Below, one piece after another: positions 17,729 through 26,194 of a DNA stretch of 64,000 bases. The DNA lies in the NCBI GenBank assembly GCA_965278995.1, contig OZ257136.1, forward strand, positions 2,170,001 to 2,234,000, in the 5' to 3' direction. A program made the translations under genes and the position numbers. Within the stretch, counting starts at the first letter, position 1, and the number at the start of each line of letters is the position of its first letter. A model generated the notes under the pieces. It saw only the letters and a list, made by a program, of their open reading frames with translations, was not told where the DNA came from and searched no databases. The stretch comes from JADJYF01 sp965278995 (GTDB lineage: Bacteria; Pseudomonadota; Gammaproteobacteria; Ga0077536).

Positions 17729-19105
17729 CTACCAGGGCTGGCGGCAGCTCGCTGCCGGATGTGGCAGACCCATGCGCGCGCTGCGGCTGAACAGTTTCTC
17801 GCGCAGCGTGCCCTCGGCGTAGTCGCGCTGCATGCGGCCGCGCTGCTGCAATACCGGCACGACACCGTCGATGAAATCGACGAACGATCCCGGCATCGTC
17901 GAATAGGCGAGATTGAAGCCGTCTACGCCGCCGGTAATCCAGTGTTCCAGCTGATCCGCAATCTGTTCCGGCGCCCCAACCAGTACCGGCCCGGCGCCGC
18001 CGATGCCGACGTAGCGCGCGATATCGCGCATGGTCCATTGCCGACTCGGGTCGCCGATGGTGAAGCTGTGCAGAAACGTGCGCACGGCATTGGTTTCGAC
18101 ATAGGCTATCGGTTGATCCGGGTCGTATTGACTGAGATCGAGGCCGCTCCAGCCGCATAGCAATGCAAGCGCGCCCTCGTAACTGACCTGGCCGAGGTAC
18201 TCGTCGTACTTGGCGCGTGCTTCCGCTTCTGTACCACCGGTGATGATCTTCATGTAGGCGAACCCGAGTACATCGGTCGGGTCGCGGCCGGCGGCCGCCA
18301 TCTTGGTGCGGATTGCGCGCATGTAATCGCCACTGACAGCCGGATTCGAACCGACCACGAATACGCATTCAGCATGCGTCGCGGCAAAATCAGTTCCACG
18401 CGCCGAGGCGCCGGCCTGGAACAGTACCGGCGTGCGCTGCGGCGAGGGTTCCGAGAGATGGCAACCGCTGCCCTTGAAATAGCGGCCGGCGTGCTCGATG
18501 GTGCGTACCCGGGTCGGATCGGCGTAGATGCCACGCATCCGATCTTTTATCACTGCATCGTCGGCCCAGCTGTCTTCCCATAATCGATAGCACAGTCGGC
18601 AATACTCATCGGCCATCGCATAGCGTTCGTCGTGATCGGGCAGATTGTCGAGCCCATAACATCGGGCGGTGCTTTCGAGATAGGACGTGACGATGTTCCA
18701 GGCCACGCGACCGGCAGTCAGATGGTCGAGGGTCGAGATCAGGCGCGCAAACACGAACGGGTGGTATTGCAGTATCGAACTGGTGAAGCCGAAACCCAGA
18801 TGCTCGGTCGCTGCCGCCATTGCCGGTACGAGCAGCATCGGATCGTTGACCGGGATCTGCGCGGCGGTGGTCACGGCGGCATCGCGGTTACCGCCGTAGA
18901 CATCGTACTGGCCGATGACATCAGCGAGAAATATCGCGTCGAAACAGCCCCGCTCGATCAGCTGGGCAAAACGCGTCCAGTGACCCATGCTGGTGTAGTC
19001 GACCATGTGGTCGTCTTCGCGTACCCACAACCCGGGTGATTGATGAACGACGCAGTTCATGCTGAACGCGTTGAAGTACATGCGCTTGCGCGGCGGCGAT
19101 GTCAT
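17729..19105 (-). CDS. LLM flavin monooxygenase, NtaA/DszA/DmoA-like
   Basis: A 458-residue monooxygenase. Signatures are RKRMYFNAFSMNCVVHQSPGLW, LIERGCFDAIFLADVIGQYDVYGG, HLGFGFTSSI and GRVAWNIVTSYLESTARCYG. Members of this group use FMNH2 from a partner reductase to oxidise compounds such as nitrilotriacetate, dibenzothiophene sulfone or dimethyl sulfide. No flavin reductase is seen next to it. A GAGGAAA site precedes the ATG. It is oriented away from the DUF1330 gene. Confidence 0.87.
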   Translation of the reverse strand: MTSPPRKRMYFNAFSMNCVVHQSPGLWVREDDHMVDYTSMGHWTRFAQLIERGCFDAIFLADVIGQYDVYGGNRDAAVTTAAQIPVNDPMLLVPAMAAATEHLGFGFTSSILQYHPFVFARLISTLDHLTAGRVAWNIVTSYLESTARCYGLDNLPDHDERYAMADEYCRLCYRLWEDSWADDAVIKDRMRGIYADPTRVRTIEHAGRYFKGSGCHLSEPSPQRTPVLFQAGASARGTDFAATHAECVFVVGSNPAVSGDYMRAIRTKMAAAGRDPTDVLGFAYMKIITGGTEAEARAKYDEYLGQVSYEGALALLCGWSGLDLSQYDPDQPIAYVETNAVRTFLHSFTIGDPSRQWTMRDIARYVGIGGAGPVLVGAPEQIADQLEHWITGGVDGFNLAYSTMPGSFVDFIDGVVPVLQQRGRMQRDYAEGTLREKLFSRSARMGLPHPAASCRQPW

Positions 19106-19235
19106 GATCGTTTCCTCGTTGGCGGCACGACTCGAAACACGTGACCGCCCAATTCACAGAAGCGTTGCAGGTGCCGGTCGAGGGTCGTAGAGTTCCCCGC
19201 TGCACCATCACACATTATTTCTGGAGCATACCAAC

Positions 19236-19526
19236 ATGGCGGCCTACGTGATTGCGTTTGTCAAAGTCAAAGATCCGCAGAAAATGCAGGAATATGCCGC
19301 GCAGGCTGGCGGGACTTTCGCCGCATTCGGTGGTACACCGATGATCCGCGGCAAGGTCGTTGAAGTACTGGCCGGAACGCACGGCGGCCAGGCCTCGCTG
19401 ACCATCAAGTTCCCCGATGCGAAGTCAGCCCACGACTGGTACCACTCGCCGGCCTACCAGGCGTTGATCCCGCTGCGCGATCAGGCGGCGGAACCAACGT
19501 TCTTCGTGGTCGAAGAACCGACCTGA
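19236..19526 (+). CDS. DUF1330 family small protein
   Basis: A 96-residue ferredoxin-like fold protein that starts MAAYVIAFVKVKDPQKMQEYA and has the late block WYHSPAYQALIPLRDQAAE, which is the DUF1330 signature. The biochemical function is unknown; members form dimeric alpha/beta barrels and may bind small acids. GGAG lies before the ATG. It is set between two LLM monooxygenases, so a supporting role in substrate or product handling is possible. Confidence 0.88.
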   Translation: MAAYVIAFVKVKDPQKMQEYAAQAGGTFAAFGGTPMIRGKVVEVLAGTHGGQASLTIKFPDAKSAHDWYHSPAYQALIPLRDQAAEPTFFVVEEPT

Positions 19527-19537
19527 GTCAGTAATTC

Positions 19538-20644
19538 TCAGGCCGCGCGGATATCCAGTGCCATCGATTCGGCCAACGGCGTCGTCGGCCACTTTTTCAG
19601 TTCCGGCATGACGTATTCGGCAAAGCAGTGCAGGTTCCGCTCGGCCTCTGCGTAGGGCATGCCGGCGTAGCTCAGATTGCACAGGATGCCATTGGGATTG
19701 ATGACCTCGCGGATATAGGCAATCTTTTCCAGCACCTGTTTCGGCGTGCCCCACGGCATGAGACTGGCGAAATCGCGCGCTGCGCCATCCAGGCCGTGAC
19801 GCGCGATGTATTTGCCGACGCCGCGATAGAATTCATAGCCCTGATGTTTGCCGAATTTCTCGGCTGTCATCTCGTAGTGTTTCATTGCCGTGTGGTAGTA
19901 GGCGCCGATCCATTCATGGGCCATCGCCTCGGCGCGCGCGGCGTCCTTGTCGACGAACATGAAGCCGCCGCATAGCGGCTGAGGCGGTTCGCAACCATTG
20001 GCGGTGCGAAACGCCTCGCTGTAGATCGCGAAATCCTGTTTGACGACATCCCACGGCTTTTGCGGAATGACCAGCAGGCCGACGCCGAGCCGCGCCATGA
20101 TCGGCATAGACTCGGGCGAGACCGCAGCAGCATAGGTGCGTCCGCGAAAGGATTTTAGCGGGAACGGGCGGATGTCGCGCCGCGGCTGGCGCGTCAAGGT
20201 ACCGCCTTCGAGATAACCGCGTTCGAGACCTTCCAGCAGCAGTTCGGCGTATTCGACGAAGCGTTCGCGCCCCTCCCCCTGATCGATGCGGAAGCCCTCG
20301 TACTCGACGTTGCCGAGGCCACGACCGAGTCCGAGGATCATGCGACCGCCGGAGAGATGATCGAGCAGCGAAATCTGCTCGGCGACGCGCATCGGGTCAT
20401 GCCACGGCAGCACGATGACACTGGAGCCGAGCTTGACCCGAGAGGTGCGCCCCGCCATGTAGGTCAGGAACTGCACGACGTCAGGGCACATGGTGTAGTC
20501 CGTGAAATGATGTTCGATGCCCCACACGGAATCGAAACCGAGAGGCTCGGCCATTTCAGCGAGCTTCAGCTCCTCGCGGTAGACATCCGCGTCTGAACGG
20601 CGATTGCCGGGATTCTGGAAAATAGGCGTGTAACCGACATGCAT
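19538..20644 (-). CDS. LLM-class flavin-dependent monooxygenase (bacterial luciferase-like)
   Basis: A 368-residue TIM-barrel enzyme. Typical blocks are MAEPLGFDSVWGIEHHFTDY, RVKLGSSVIVLPWHDPMRVAEQI and the loop GGRMILGLGRGLG. A GAGGGGAG site supports the ATG at 20644 over an earlier in-frame start. It converges on the DUF1330 gene with an 11-base gap and is separated by about 240 bases from the divergent SDR/thiolase operon. Confidence 0.87.
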   Translation of the reverse strand: MHVGYTPIFQNPGNRRSDADVYREELKLAEMAEPLGFDSVWGIEHHFTDYTMCPDVVQFLTYMAGRTSRVKLGSSVIVLPWHDPMRVAEQISLLDHLSGGRMILGLGRGLGNVEYEGFRIDQGEGRERFVEYAELLLEGLERGYLEGGTLTRQPRRDIRPFPLKSFRGRTYAAAVSPESMPIMARLGVGLLVIPQKPWDVVKQDFAIYSEAFRTANGCEPPQPLCGGFMFVDKDAARAEAMAHEWIGAYYHTAMKHYEMTAEKFGKHQGYEFYRGVGKYIARHGLDGAARDFASLMPWGTPKQVLEKIAYIREVINPNGILCNLSYAGMPYAEAERNLHCFAEYVMPELKKWPTTPLAESMALDIRAA

Positions 20645-20882
20645 GTGCGCTCCCCTCACCGTTCGTCAAGGACCCGGACAATAGCAGCCTGTCGGGTCAA
20701 GGTCGACACGAGAAGCCGCGCCGGGTAGTCGGCGGTCGGCGACAGGATAGCCGCAGTGCACCTGCGTGGATTACACTCCGGCGCTATCGGCTGATGGGGG
20801 TCCGGAACATGCAAAGCTCATTCGCAGCGGTCATTCAGGCACGGCGCCGGAAACCTTTACCGGGCCTGCGGAGCGCGGCACC

Positions 20883-21545
20883 GTGCTGAGCGGCAAGACC
20901 GTTCTCATCACTGGTGCCAACGGCGCGCTCGGCAGCGCCGCCGTGGCAGTGGCCAGCACGCACGGTGCGCGCGTCATCAGCCTGGATCTCGCCTTTGCTG
21001 TTGTCGGTCCGGACCGGCATTGCGTCGACCTCGGCGATGCCGCTGCGACCACCGCATGCATTGCCGGGCTCGGCGTGATCGACGTCGTGTTCAACATCGC
21101 CGGCGGCTTTACCATGGGGCCGCTCGCGCACGAAACGCCAGCCGATATGTGGACGCAGATGTATCGCATCAATGTCGCCAGCATGCAGCACGTGACCAAC
21201 GCGGTCGTGCCTGGCATGCTCACGCGCGGTCGCGGGAGCATCGTCAACGTCGGTGCGCTGTCGGCGCGCGAGGGCCAGGCGCAGATGGCGCCTTACTGCG
21301 TGGCGAAAAGTGCTGTCATGCGTCTGACCGAGAGCTACGCCAGAGAGCTGCGCGCGCGTGGCATCAATGTCAACGCCGTACTGCCGAGTCTGATCGACAC
21401 GCCAACCAATCGTGGCGACATGCCGGATGCCGATTTCAGCCGCTGGGTCGCACCGGCCGACATCGCTGAAGTGATGTGTTTTCTCGGCTCGGACGCCGCG
21501 CGCGCCGTACATGGCGCACTGCTGCCGGTGGCCGGTCTGTCATGA
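20883..21545 (+). CDS. Short-chain dehydrogenase/reductase
   Basis: About 220 residues. The Rossmann motif TGANGALGSAAV is close to the start, NIAGG replaces NNAG, and the catalytic residues are in VGALSA (Ser) and YCVAK (Tyr, Lys). I chose GTG 20883 because GGAG lies nine bases upstream and it gives a normal SDR length; a GTG at 20766 would add 39 residues that do not resemble the family. Its stop overlaps the next ATG. It begins an operon with thiolase, DUF35 and MaoC genes, so its substrate is probably a hydroxyacyl-CoA. Confidence 0.82.
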   Translation: MLSGKTVLITGANGALGSAAVAVASTHGARVISLDLAFAVVGPDRHCVDLGDAAATTACIAGLGVIDVVFNIAGGFTMGPLAHETPADMWTQMYRINVASMQHVTNAVVPGMLTRGRGSIVNVGALSAREGQAQMAPYCVAKSAVMRLTESYARELRARGINVNAVLPSLIDTPTNRGDMPDADFSRWVAPADIAEVMCFLGSDAARAVHGALLPVAGLS

Positions 21546-22693
21546 CCGGGTTGCGCGATCGCAGCGCAGTCACCGGCATCGGCGAGACGCGGTACGCACG
21601 CGAGACCGACAAGAACGCTTTGCGGCTGACGCTCGAAGCATCACTGGCCGCCATCGCCGACGCCGGCCTGGACCCCAAAGACATCGACGGCGCGATCCCT
21701 TACGGACTTGGCGGCACGCTCGCCGAAGACTTCATCACGAATTTCGGCCTGCGCGATCTGCGCTACTCGGCGCATGTGCCGATGGGTGGTGCGAGTGCTG
21801 TAGCGGCGCTGCAGAGCGCCGCGATGGCGGTCGCGACAGGCGTTGCGAATCACGTGCTGATCACACTCGGGCGAGGTGCAGTTTCCGGCAGTCGTGCGGC
21901 CGTGCGGATCAATCAGATGCCGCAGTTCCGCATTGCTGCCGAATTCGAAATGCCGCTCGGCGTGAACGCGCCAGCGCAGTTTTACGCGCCAATGGCTCGC
22001 CGGCATATGGAGCGCTACGGCACAACCAGCGAGCAGCTCGGCGCAATCGCGGTGACATGCCGCGCACACGCTCAGTTGAATGACAACGCGATGATGCAGC
22101 AACCGATGTCGCTCGCCGATCACCAAGCCTCGCGCATGATCGCCGACCCGCTGCGCCTGTTCGATTGCTGTCTGGAGAGTTCAGGCGCCGCCGCAGTCAT
22201 CGTCAGCAGCGCGGAAAGAGCGCGTGATCTGCGCGCGCAACCGATATACATCAGCGGGGTCGCCGAAGGGCACCCGGACAGCCCGAGCGCTATCACGCAG
22301 CGACCCGAATTGACCCGCCTGGGTGTCGCGAAAGCCGCGCCGCGCGCGTTCGCCATGGCCGATGTCACGCCCGCTGATATCGATGTCGCCGAGATCTACG
22401 ACTGCTTCACCTATGTCGTGTTGTGCCAGCTCGAAGACCTCGGCTTCTGCGCCAAAGGCGAAGGCGGTGCCTTCGTGCAGAATGGCCGCATCGCGCTCGG
22501 TGGCGCACTCCCAATCAACACACACGGCGGCCTCCTCTCGCAGGCGCATATCGCCGGCATGAATCACATCGTCGAACTGGTGCGTCAATTGCGGGGTGAA
22601 GCCGGCCGCGCACAGGTTGCGGGCGCCGAGGTCGGGCTTGTCACCGGCTATGGCGATCTCGGCGATGGCGCCCTCGCCATCATGCGGCGCTGA
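21542..22693 (+). CDS. Thiolase-like protein without nucleophilic Cys (Ltp2/SCP-x type)
   Basis: A 383-residue thiolase-fold protein. The position that holds the acyl-accepting Cys in true thiolases reads PMGGASAVAALQSA, so no Cys is present. The conserved NTHGG near residue 330, EIYDCFT and the C-terminal GYGDLGDGALAIMRR agree with the lipid-transfer-protein group. Ltp2 proteins act with a DUF35 partner as retro-aldolases that split side-chain hydroxyacyl-CoAs. The next gene here is DUF35, and two MaoC genes follow, which supports this reading. Confidence 0.85.
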   Translation: MTGLRDRSAVTGIGETRYARETDKNALRLTLEASLAAIADAGLDPKDIDGAIPYGLGGTLAEDFITNFGLRDLRYSAHVPMGGASAVAALQSAAMAVATGVANHVLITLGRGAVSGSRAAVRINQMPQFRIAAEFEMPLGVNAPAQFYAPMARRHMERYGTTSEQLGAIAVTCRAHAQLNDNAMMQQPMSLADHQASRMIADPLRLFDCCLESSGAAAVIVSSAERARDLRAQPIYISGVAEGHPDSPSAITQRPELTRLGVAKAAPRAFAMADVTPADIDVAEIYDCFTYVVLCQLEDLGFCAKGEGGAFVQNGRIALGGALPINTHGGLLSQAHIAGMNHIVELVRQLRGEAGRAQVAGAEVGLVTGYGDLGDGALAIMRR

Positions 22694-22695
22694 CC

Positions 22696-23136
22696 ATGAG
22701 CCCGACAATGAGCAACGCCGCAAACAACGCGCTGCCCGAGAGACCGCTGCCGGAACCGACGGCGGAGAGCCAACCATACTGGGACGGCCTCCGTGCCCAT
22801 GAACTGCGTCTACAGCGCTGCACGCGCTGCGGCACCGTGCGTCACTATCCGCGCCCGCTCTGTGCCGACTGCTATTCGTTCGACTGCGAGTGGATCCGCG
22901 CCAGCGCGCGCGGCACGGTGCACAGCTGGACCGTCGCGCATCACCCGTTTCATCTCGCGTTCAAGGCACGCGTTCCTTACACGCTCGTCACGGTCGACCT
23001 CGACGAGGGTGTTCGCCTCGCCGCGCCATTGCTTGATGGCACGACGGCCGGGCTCGCGCTGGGGCTCGCTGTCGAAATCGTCTTCGAGGATGTTTCGCCA
23101 GAGCTGACGCTACCCGGCATTCGTCTGCTTGATTGA
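22696..23136 (+). CDS. DUF35 OB-fold protein with zinc ribbon
   Basis: A 146-residue protein. Four cysteines at 42, 45, 56 and 59 form a rubredoxin-like zinc ribbon, followed by the OB-fold with GTVHSWTVAHHPFH and VPYTLVTVDLDEGVR. Proteins of this type bind Ltp/thiolase partners and acyl-CoA, as ChsH2's DUF35 part does. It starts two bases after the thiolase stop, as expected for a complex made together. Confidence 0.9.
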   Translation: MSPTMSNAANNALPERPLPEPTAESQPYWDGLRAHELRLQRCTRCGTVRHYPRPLCADCYSFDCEWIRASARGTVHSWTVAHHPFHLAFKARVPYTLVTVDLDEGVRLAAPLLDGTTAGLALGLAVEIVFEDVSPELTLPGIRLLD

Positions 23137-23165
23137 ACGAAGACCGGCCTGACCAGGAAATCCGC

Positions 23166-23618
23166 ATGAGCCTCATTTCCGACGACATCCGCCAGTGGAT
23201 CGGACGCAGCGCGCCTCCGATATCATTCGAAGTCGCGCGCCGCGACATCATCAAATACGCGCACGCGACCGGCCAAAGGCTTCCGCGATATCTCGCCGGC
23301 GACGAAGCGCCACCGATGTTCCTGTTCGGCGCTGACCGTCCTCTGACACCGATGGACGAACTCGGCCCCGACGGCCTGCGCGCCGATACGCTGGTGCCAG
23401 AGTTGCCGTTGAAACGCGTCATGGCCGGCGGCGTACGCCAACGCTACTTCCGGCCGATACGTCCGGGCGACCAGCTCACCATCATGCGACGCATCGCCGA
23501 CATCTACGAGAAACAGGGCAGCACCGGCCCGCTGATCTTCGTCGTCTACGCCATCACGGTGACGGACGCAAACGGCGCACTGGTGCTCGAAGAAACGCAG
23601 ACCCGCATCAATCGCTGA
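23166..23618 (+). CDS. MaoC-like dehydratase, FAS1-like N-terminal type
   Basis: A 150-residue hot-dog protein with the N-terminal IGRSAPPISFEVARRDIIKYAHATGQ block of FAS1-like dehydratase domains, in the ChsH1/ChsH2 style. It lacks the full catalytic His-Asp motif and so probably pairs with the next protein as the non-catalytic half of an enoyl-CoA hydratase. The ATG at 23166 has AGGA upstream; a TTG at 23133 overlapping the DUF35 stop is the alternative. Confidence 0.82.
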   Translation: MSLISDDIRQWIGRSAPPISFEVARRDIIKYAHATGQRLPRYLAGDEAPPMFLFGADRPLTPMDELGPDGLRADTLVPELPLKRVMAGGVRQRYFRPIRPGDQLTIMRRIADIYEKQGSTGPLIFVVYAITVTDANGALVLEETQTRINR

Positions 23619-23632
23619 CCGGACGGTGCTCC

Positions 23633-24046
23633 ATGCCGAAACTCACTGAAATTGCTGTCGGGACAACGCTGCCGTCGCGCGCGCACCTGGCGACCAACGT
23701 CTCGCTGTTCGCCTACAACGCCGTGCTGTGGAACGCGCACCGCATCCACTACGACGAACAGTACGCTATGAATGTCGAACACCACCCCGGCATCGTCATC
23801 GACGGTCCGCTGCAGGGCGACTGGCTGACGCAGGTGATACTCGATTGGCTGGGCGACGACGGCACCCTGGTCGAGTTCGAATACAGCAATCGTCGCGCGT
23901 CCTACCTCGGTCAAACGCTGACAGCGGGAGGACAGATCACCGCCATCTATCCCTCCACACGTCTCGTTACGTTGGAACTCTCGATCACGGATGAAGCCGG
24001 TCAGGTCACCACGCCTGGGCAGGCGGTGGTGCAGCTGCGCGGTTGA
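23633..24046 (+). CDS. MaoC-like enoyl-CoA hydratase
   Basis: A 137-residue hot-dog protein with the hydratase-2 signature NAHRIHYDEQYA followed by GIVIDGPLQGDWL. The His of this motif is present; the usual first Asp appears as Asn. Together with the previous MaoC-like protein it probably forms a heteromeric hydratase acting on the unsaturated acyl-CoA that the thiolase-like enzyme later splits. It is the last gene of the operon; a palindromic repeat begins 20 bases after the stop. Confidence 0.85.
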   Translation: MPKLTEIAVGTTLPSRAHLATNVSLFAYNAVLWNAHRIHYDEQYAMNVEHHPGIVIDGPLQGDWLTQVILDWLGDDGTLVEFEYSNRRASYLGQTLTAGGQITAIYPSTRLVTLELSITDEAGQVTTPGQAVVQLRG

Positions 24047-24065
24047 GGCGCGCCTGCTGGTAGCG

Positions 24066-24253
24066 GTTCCTGATTCGCCTGCACGGCCCAGGTCGCGGTG
24101 TGGGAGACGCGCTTCGGGACCGTGAAAATACAAGGATGTATTTTCCCGAGCTTACATGGATGCCAAGAAAAATAGATATGCTGCAGCGTGTCCCGAAGCG
24201 CGTCTCCCACGCCGCGGCCGACCAACGCCACCGAGCTACCCGGAATCAGGAAC
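24066..24253. repeat. Palindromic repeat element, long copy with nested hairpins
   Basis: GTTCCTGATTC at 24066-24076 is the exact complement of 24243-24253. Inside it, a perfect 21-base inverted repeat pairs 24100-24120 with 24190-24210, and a further hairpin pairs GAAAATAC (24124-24131) with GTATTTTC (24138-24145). The ends and flanking interior match the short copy at 14484-14562. It sits between convergent genes and could fold into a long stem. No transposase is encoded. Confidence 0.88.
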
Positions 24254-24268
24254 AACTACTCCGCGGCT

Positions 24269-25072
24269 CTAACAGACAGATTGCCCGTCCTCATCAATAC
24301 CACGTAGAAACCCCAGCACAGCCGCATTGAATGCCGACGGATTCTCCGCGTAGCCGAGATGCCCCACCCCACTGACTTCGACCAGCTGTGCGCCAGGGAT
24401 CAGCTGTGCGAGTTCGCGTCCACCCGCGGGTGGCAGCACTTGATCGCGTTCGCCGGTGATCACGAGTGTTGGCATGCGCAGTCGGTGAAGATTCGCAGTG
24501 GCATCGAAACCGCTCAAGCCCTCGGTCAGGACCTGGGCATAAGCGCGTTTATCGTTGGCGGTGATCATGGCTGCAACCCAGGCCCGCAGACCGGTTCCTG
24601 CGCCTGGCGCCAGCGCCTGTTCGAGCACGATGGCGGCGTACTCGTCCATGGCCATGGTAGCGAGTGCGGCAACGCGTTTCTCGATCACGTCTGCCGGTAT
24701 CGCCATGCGTGGCGCGGTGTGACACAGGATGAGGCTGCGACATAGTTCGGGGTGAGCAATCGCAATGGTTTGCGCAACGAAGCCGCCCATGGACGTGCCA
24801 AGCACATGGCAACCGGCGAGACCAAGCCGCTGCATGACAGCGACTAGATCGTCGGCCAGCACATCGATGGCGTAAGCGCCGGGATGGCCGGGCTTGCTCG
24901 AACGCCCGAAGCCGCGTAGATCGACAGCGACGGTGCGGTAATGTGGCGCGAACGCCGGCATCTGGTTCAGCCACAGCGCACTGCTCATCCCGAGACCATG
25001 GATCAGCAACAGCGGTGCGCCGCTGCCTTCTTCCGCGACGTAAATATCCGCGCCTGCGGTATCGACAATCAT
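24269..25072 (-). CDS. Alpha/beta hydrolase, candidate N-formylmaleamate deformylase
   Basis: A 267-residue alpha/beta hydrolase. The triad is S94 (GTSMGG), D210 (TGERDQVLPP) and H238 (GVGHLGYAENP), and the oxyanion HG is in LLIHGLGMS. By itself the sequence looks like a 3-oxoadipate-enol-lactonase-type hydrolase. It lies 34 bases after a NicX-like dioxygenase, the same arrangement of activities as NicX-NicD, so removal of formate from N-formylmaleamate is the best guess. The frame continues upstream, but the ATG at 25072 begins the domain. Confidence 0.72.
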   Translation of the reverse strand: MIVDTAGADIYVAEEGSGAPLLLIHGLGMSSALWLNQMPAFAPHYRTVAVDLRGFGRSSKPGHPGAYAIDVLADDLVAVMQRLGLAGCHVLGTSMGGFVAQTIAIAHPELCRSLILCHTAPRMAIPADVIEKRVAALATMAMDEYAAIVLEQALAPGAGTGLRAWVAAMITANDKRAYAQVLTEGLSGFDATANLHRLRMPTLVITGERDQVLPPAGGRELAQLIPGAQLVEVSGVGHLGYAENPSAFNAAVLGFLRGIDEDGQSVC

Positions 25073-25106
25073 GCCGGTGATCCGAACAACGGTGGTTCGG
25101 TTCCTG

Positions 25107-26123
25107 TCACGCGCGCATGTCTTGCGGCAGGACCTCGCCATCCTCGACGATGATTTGTCCGTCGAGAAACAGCGAACAGTTCTGCATCGGCAGATCGAGA
25201 TGGCATGGGGTGTCATTGTCGCCACCGAATTCCGTATCCGGCCCCATCGAGAACAGAACATTGCCGTAATGCGCACGGCCGTCCATGCCGATACCCGGCA
25301 AATCGACAGCCCAGTTGCAGGCATCGTTCAGGCCCCAGCCGATATGCGAAATGGCGTAAGCCCGCGGGTCATGATAGTCGTCGATGAAACGCCGCAGCAG
25401 CGCGGCATCTTCATCGCCGTTGATTTCGACCACCCGCCCCTTGCGAATGACGAATTCTATCGGTGACCGCACGAAACGTTTGAGCGGGTAGATGATGTCG
25501 CCGACAGCCATCACCACTCGACCGTTGACGCCACCATTGCCAGCCAAGGTCGCGAGAAAACCGCCCGGCCAGTGATCCCAGCGGCCTGGCGTAGCGGTAT
25601 AGCCGTATTCGGTCAGGATCTCGCGACCATCCAGTTGATACGTGACGTCAGTTCCGAGCGCGTTGGTAAAACGCAGTTCGCGCGCGGCGTGCAGACGCTT
25701 TTCGCCAGCTTCGACCCGCTGACGCAAACGCGTATCCGGAAACAGGCGCGCCAGGATCTCTTCCGGTTCGACAACCAGCAGCACGCGCGTACCTGCGCGT
25801 TGCATCGCAATCTGCTCTTGCGAAAAGAGCAGCAACATATGATCGACGACCATGTCGGCTTCGCAGCACTGACGCAGTGCATCCGGGTAGTCGCTCAACG
25901 GATTTTTGCCGATATTCGCAATGCGCTCACTGGCGTCCATCGCGTGCGCCACTGGCAGGTTCACATCGACGACGCGCGCGCCGAGCGCGGACGCTGTCGC
26001 TAGCGAGATCTCGGCGTAGTCACGCAGTTGCTCGCCTTCGGAGAGTACGGCGACAGTCTGCCCGGGGCCAATTTCACACAGCGCAAATTCTTCGCGGAAC
26101 AGGTCTTTCAGTGCAGCATTCAT
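25107..26123 (-). CDS. nicX: NicX-like 2,5-dihydroxypyridine 5,6-dioxygenase
   Basis: A 338-residue protein of the M29-peptidase-like group that contains NicX. The probable iron ligands are H260 (ISHIGWGLN), H308 and D310 (PCHLDLPM), matching the H-H-x-D arrangement known for NicX. Other shared blocks are EYGYTATPGRWDHWP and GDIIYPLKRF. NicX opens 2,5-dihydroxypyridine to N-formylmaleamate using Fe(II) and O2. The start has GGGGAGAA upstream. The neighbours include NicD-like and NicF-like hydrolases, which supports the pathway. The substrate could be a substituted dihydroxypyridine. Confidence 0.8.
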   Translation of the reverse strand: MNAALKDLFREEFALCEIGPGQTVAVLSEGEQLRDYAEISLATASALGARVVDVNLPVAHAMDASERIANIGKNPLSDYPDALRQCCEADMVVDHMLLLFSQEQIAMQRAGTRVLLVVEPEEILARLFPDTRLRQRVEAGEKRLHAARELRFTNALGTDVTYQLDGREILTEYGYTATPGRWDHWPGGFLATLAGNGGVNGRVVMAVGDIIYPLKRFVRSPIEFVIRKGRVVEINGDEDAALLRRFIDDYHDPRAYAISHIGWGLNDACNWAVDLPGIGMDGRAHYGNVLFSMGPDTEFGGDNDTPCHLDLPMQNCSLFLDGQIIVEDGEVLPQDMRA

Positions 26124-26194
26124 CAGTGTTCTCCCCTGGCAGCCTGTCGGACTCAGGCTGAATCTATTGCGGCGGTGTGATAGCGGTCCATAGA

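Noticed and set aside
24100..24330. A short plus-strand reading frame across the long repeat copy.
   Set aside because: It is made of repeat sequence with strong inverted symmetry, has no ribosome site, and ends in the neighbouring antisense gene. It is better explained as non-coding repeat.
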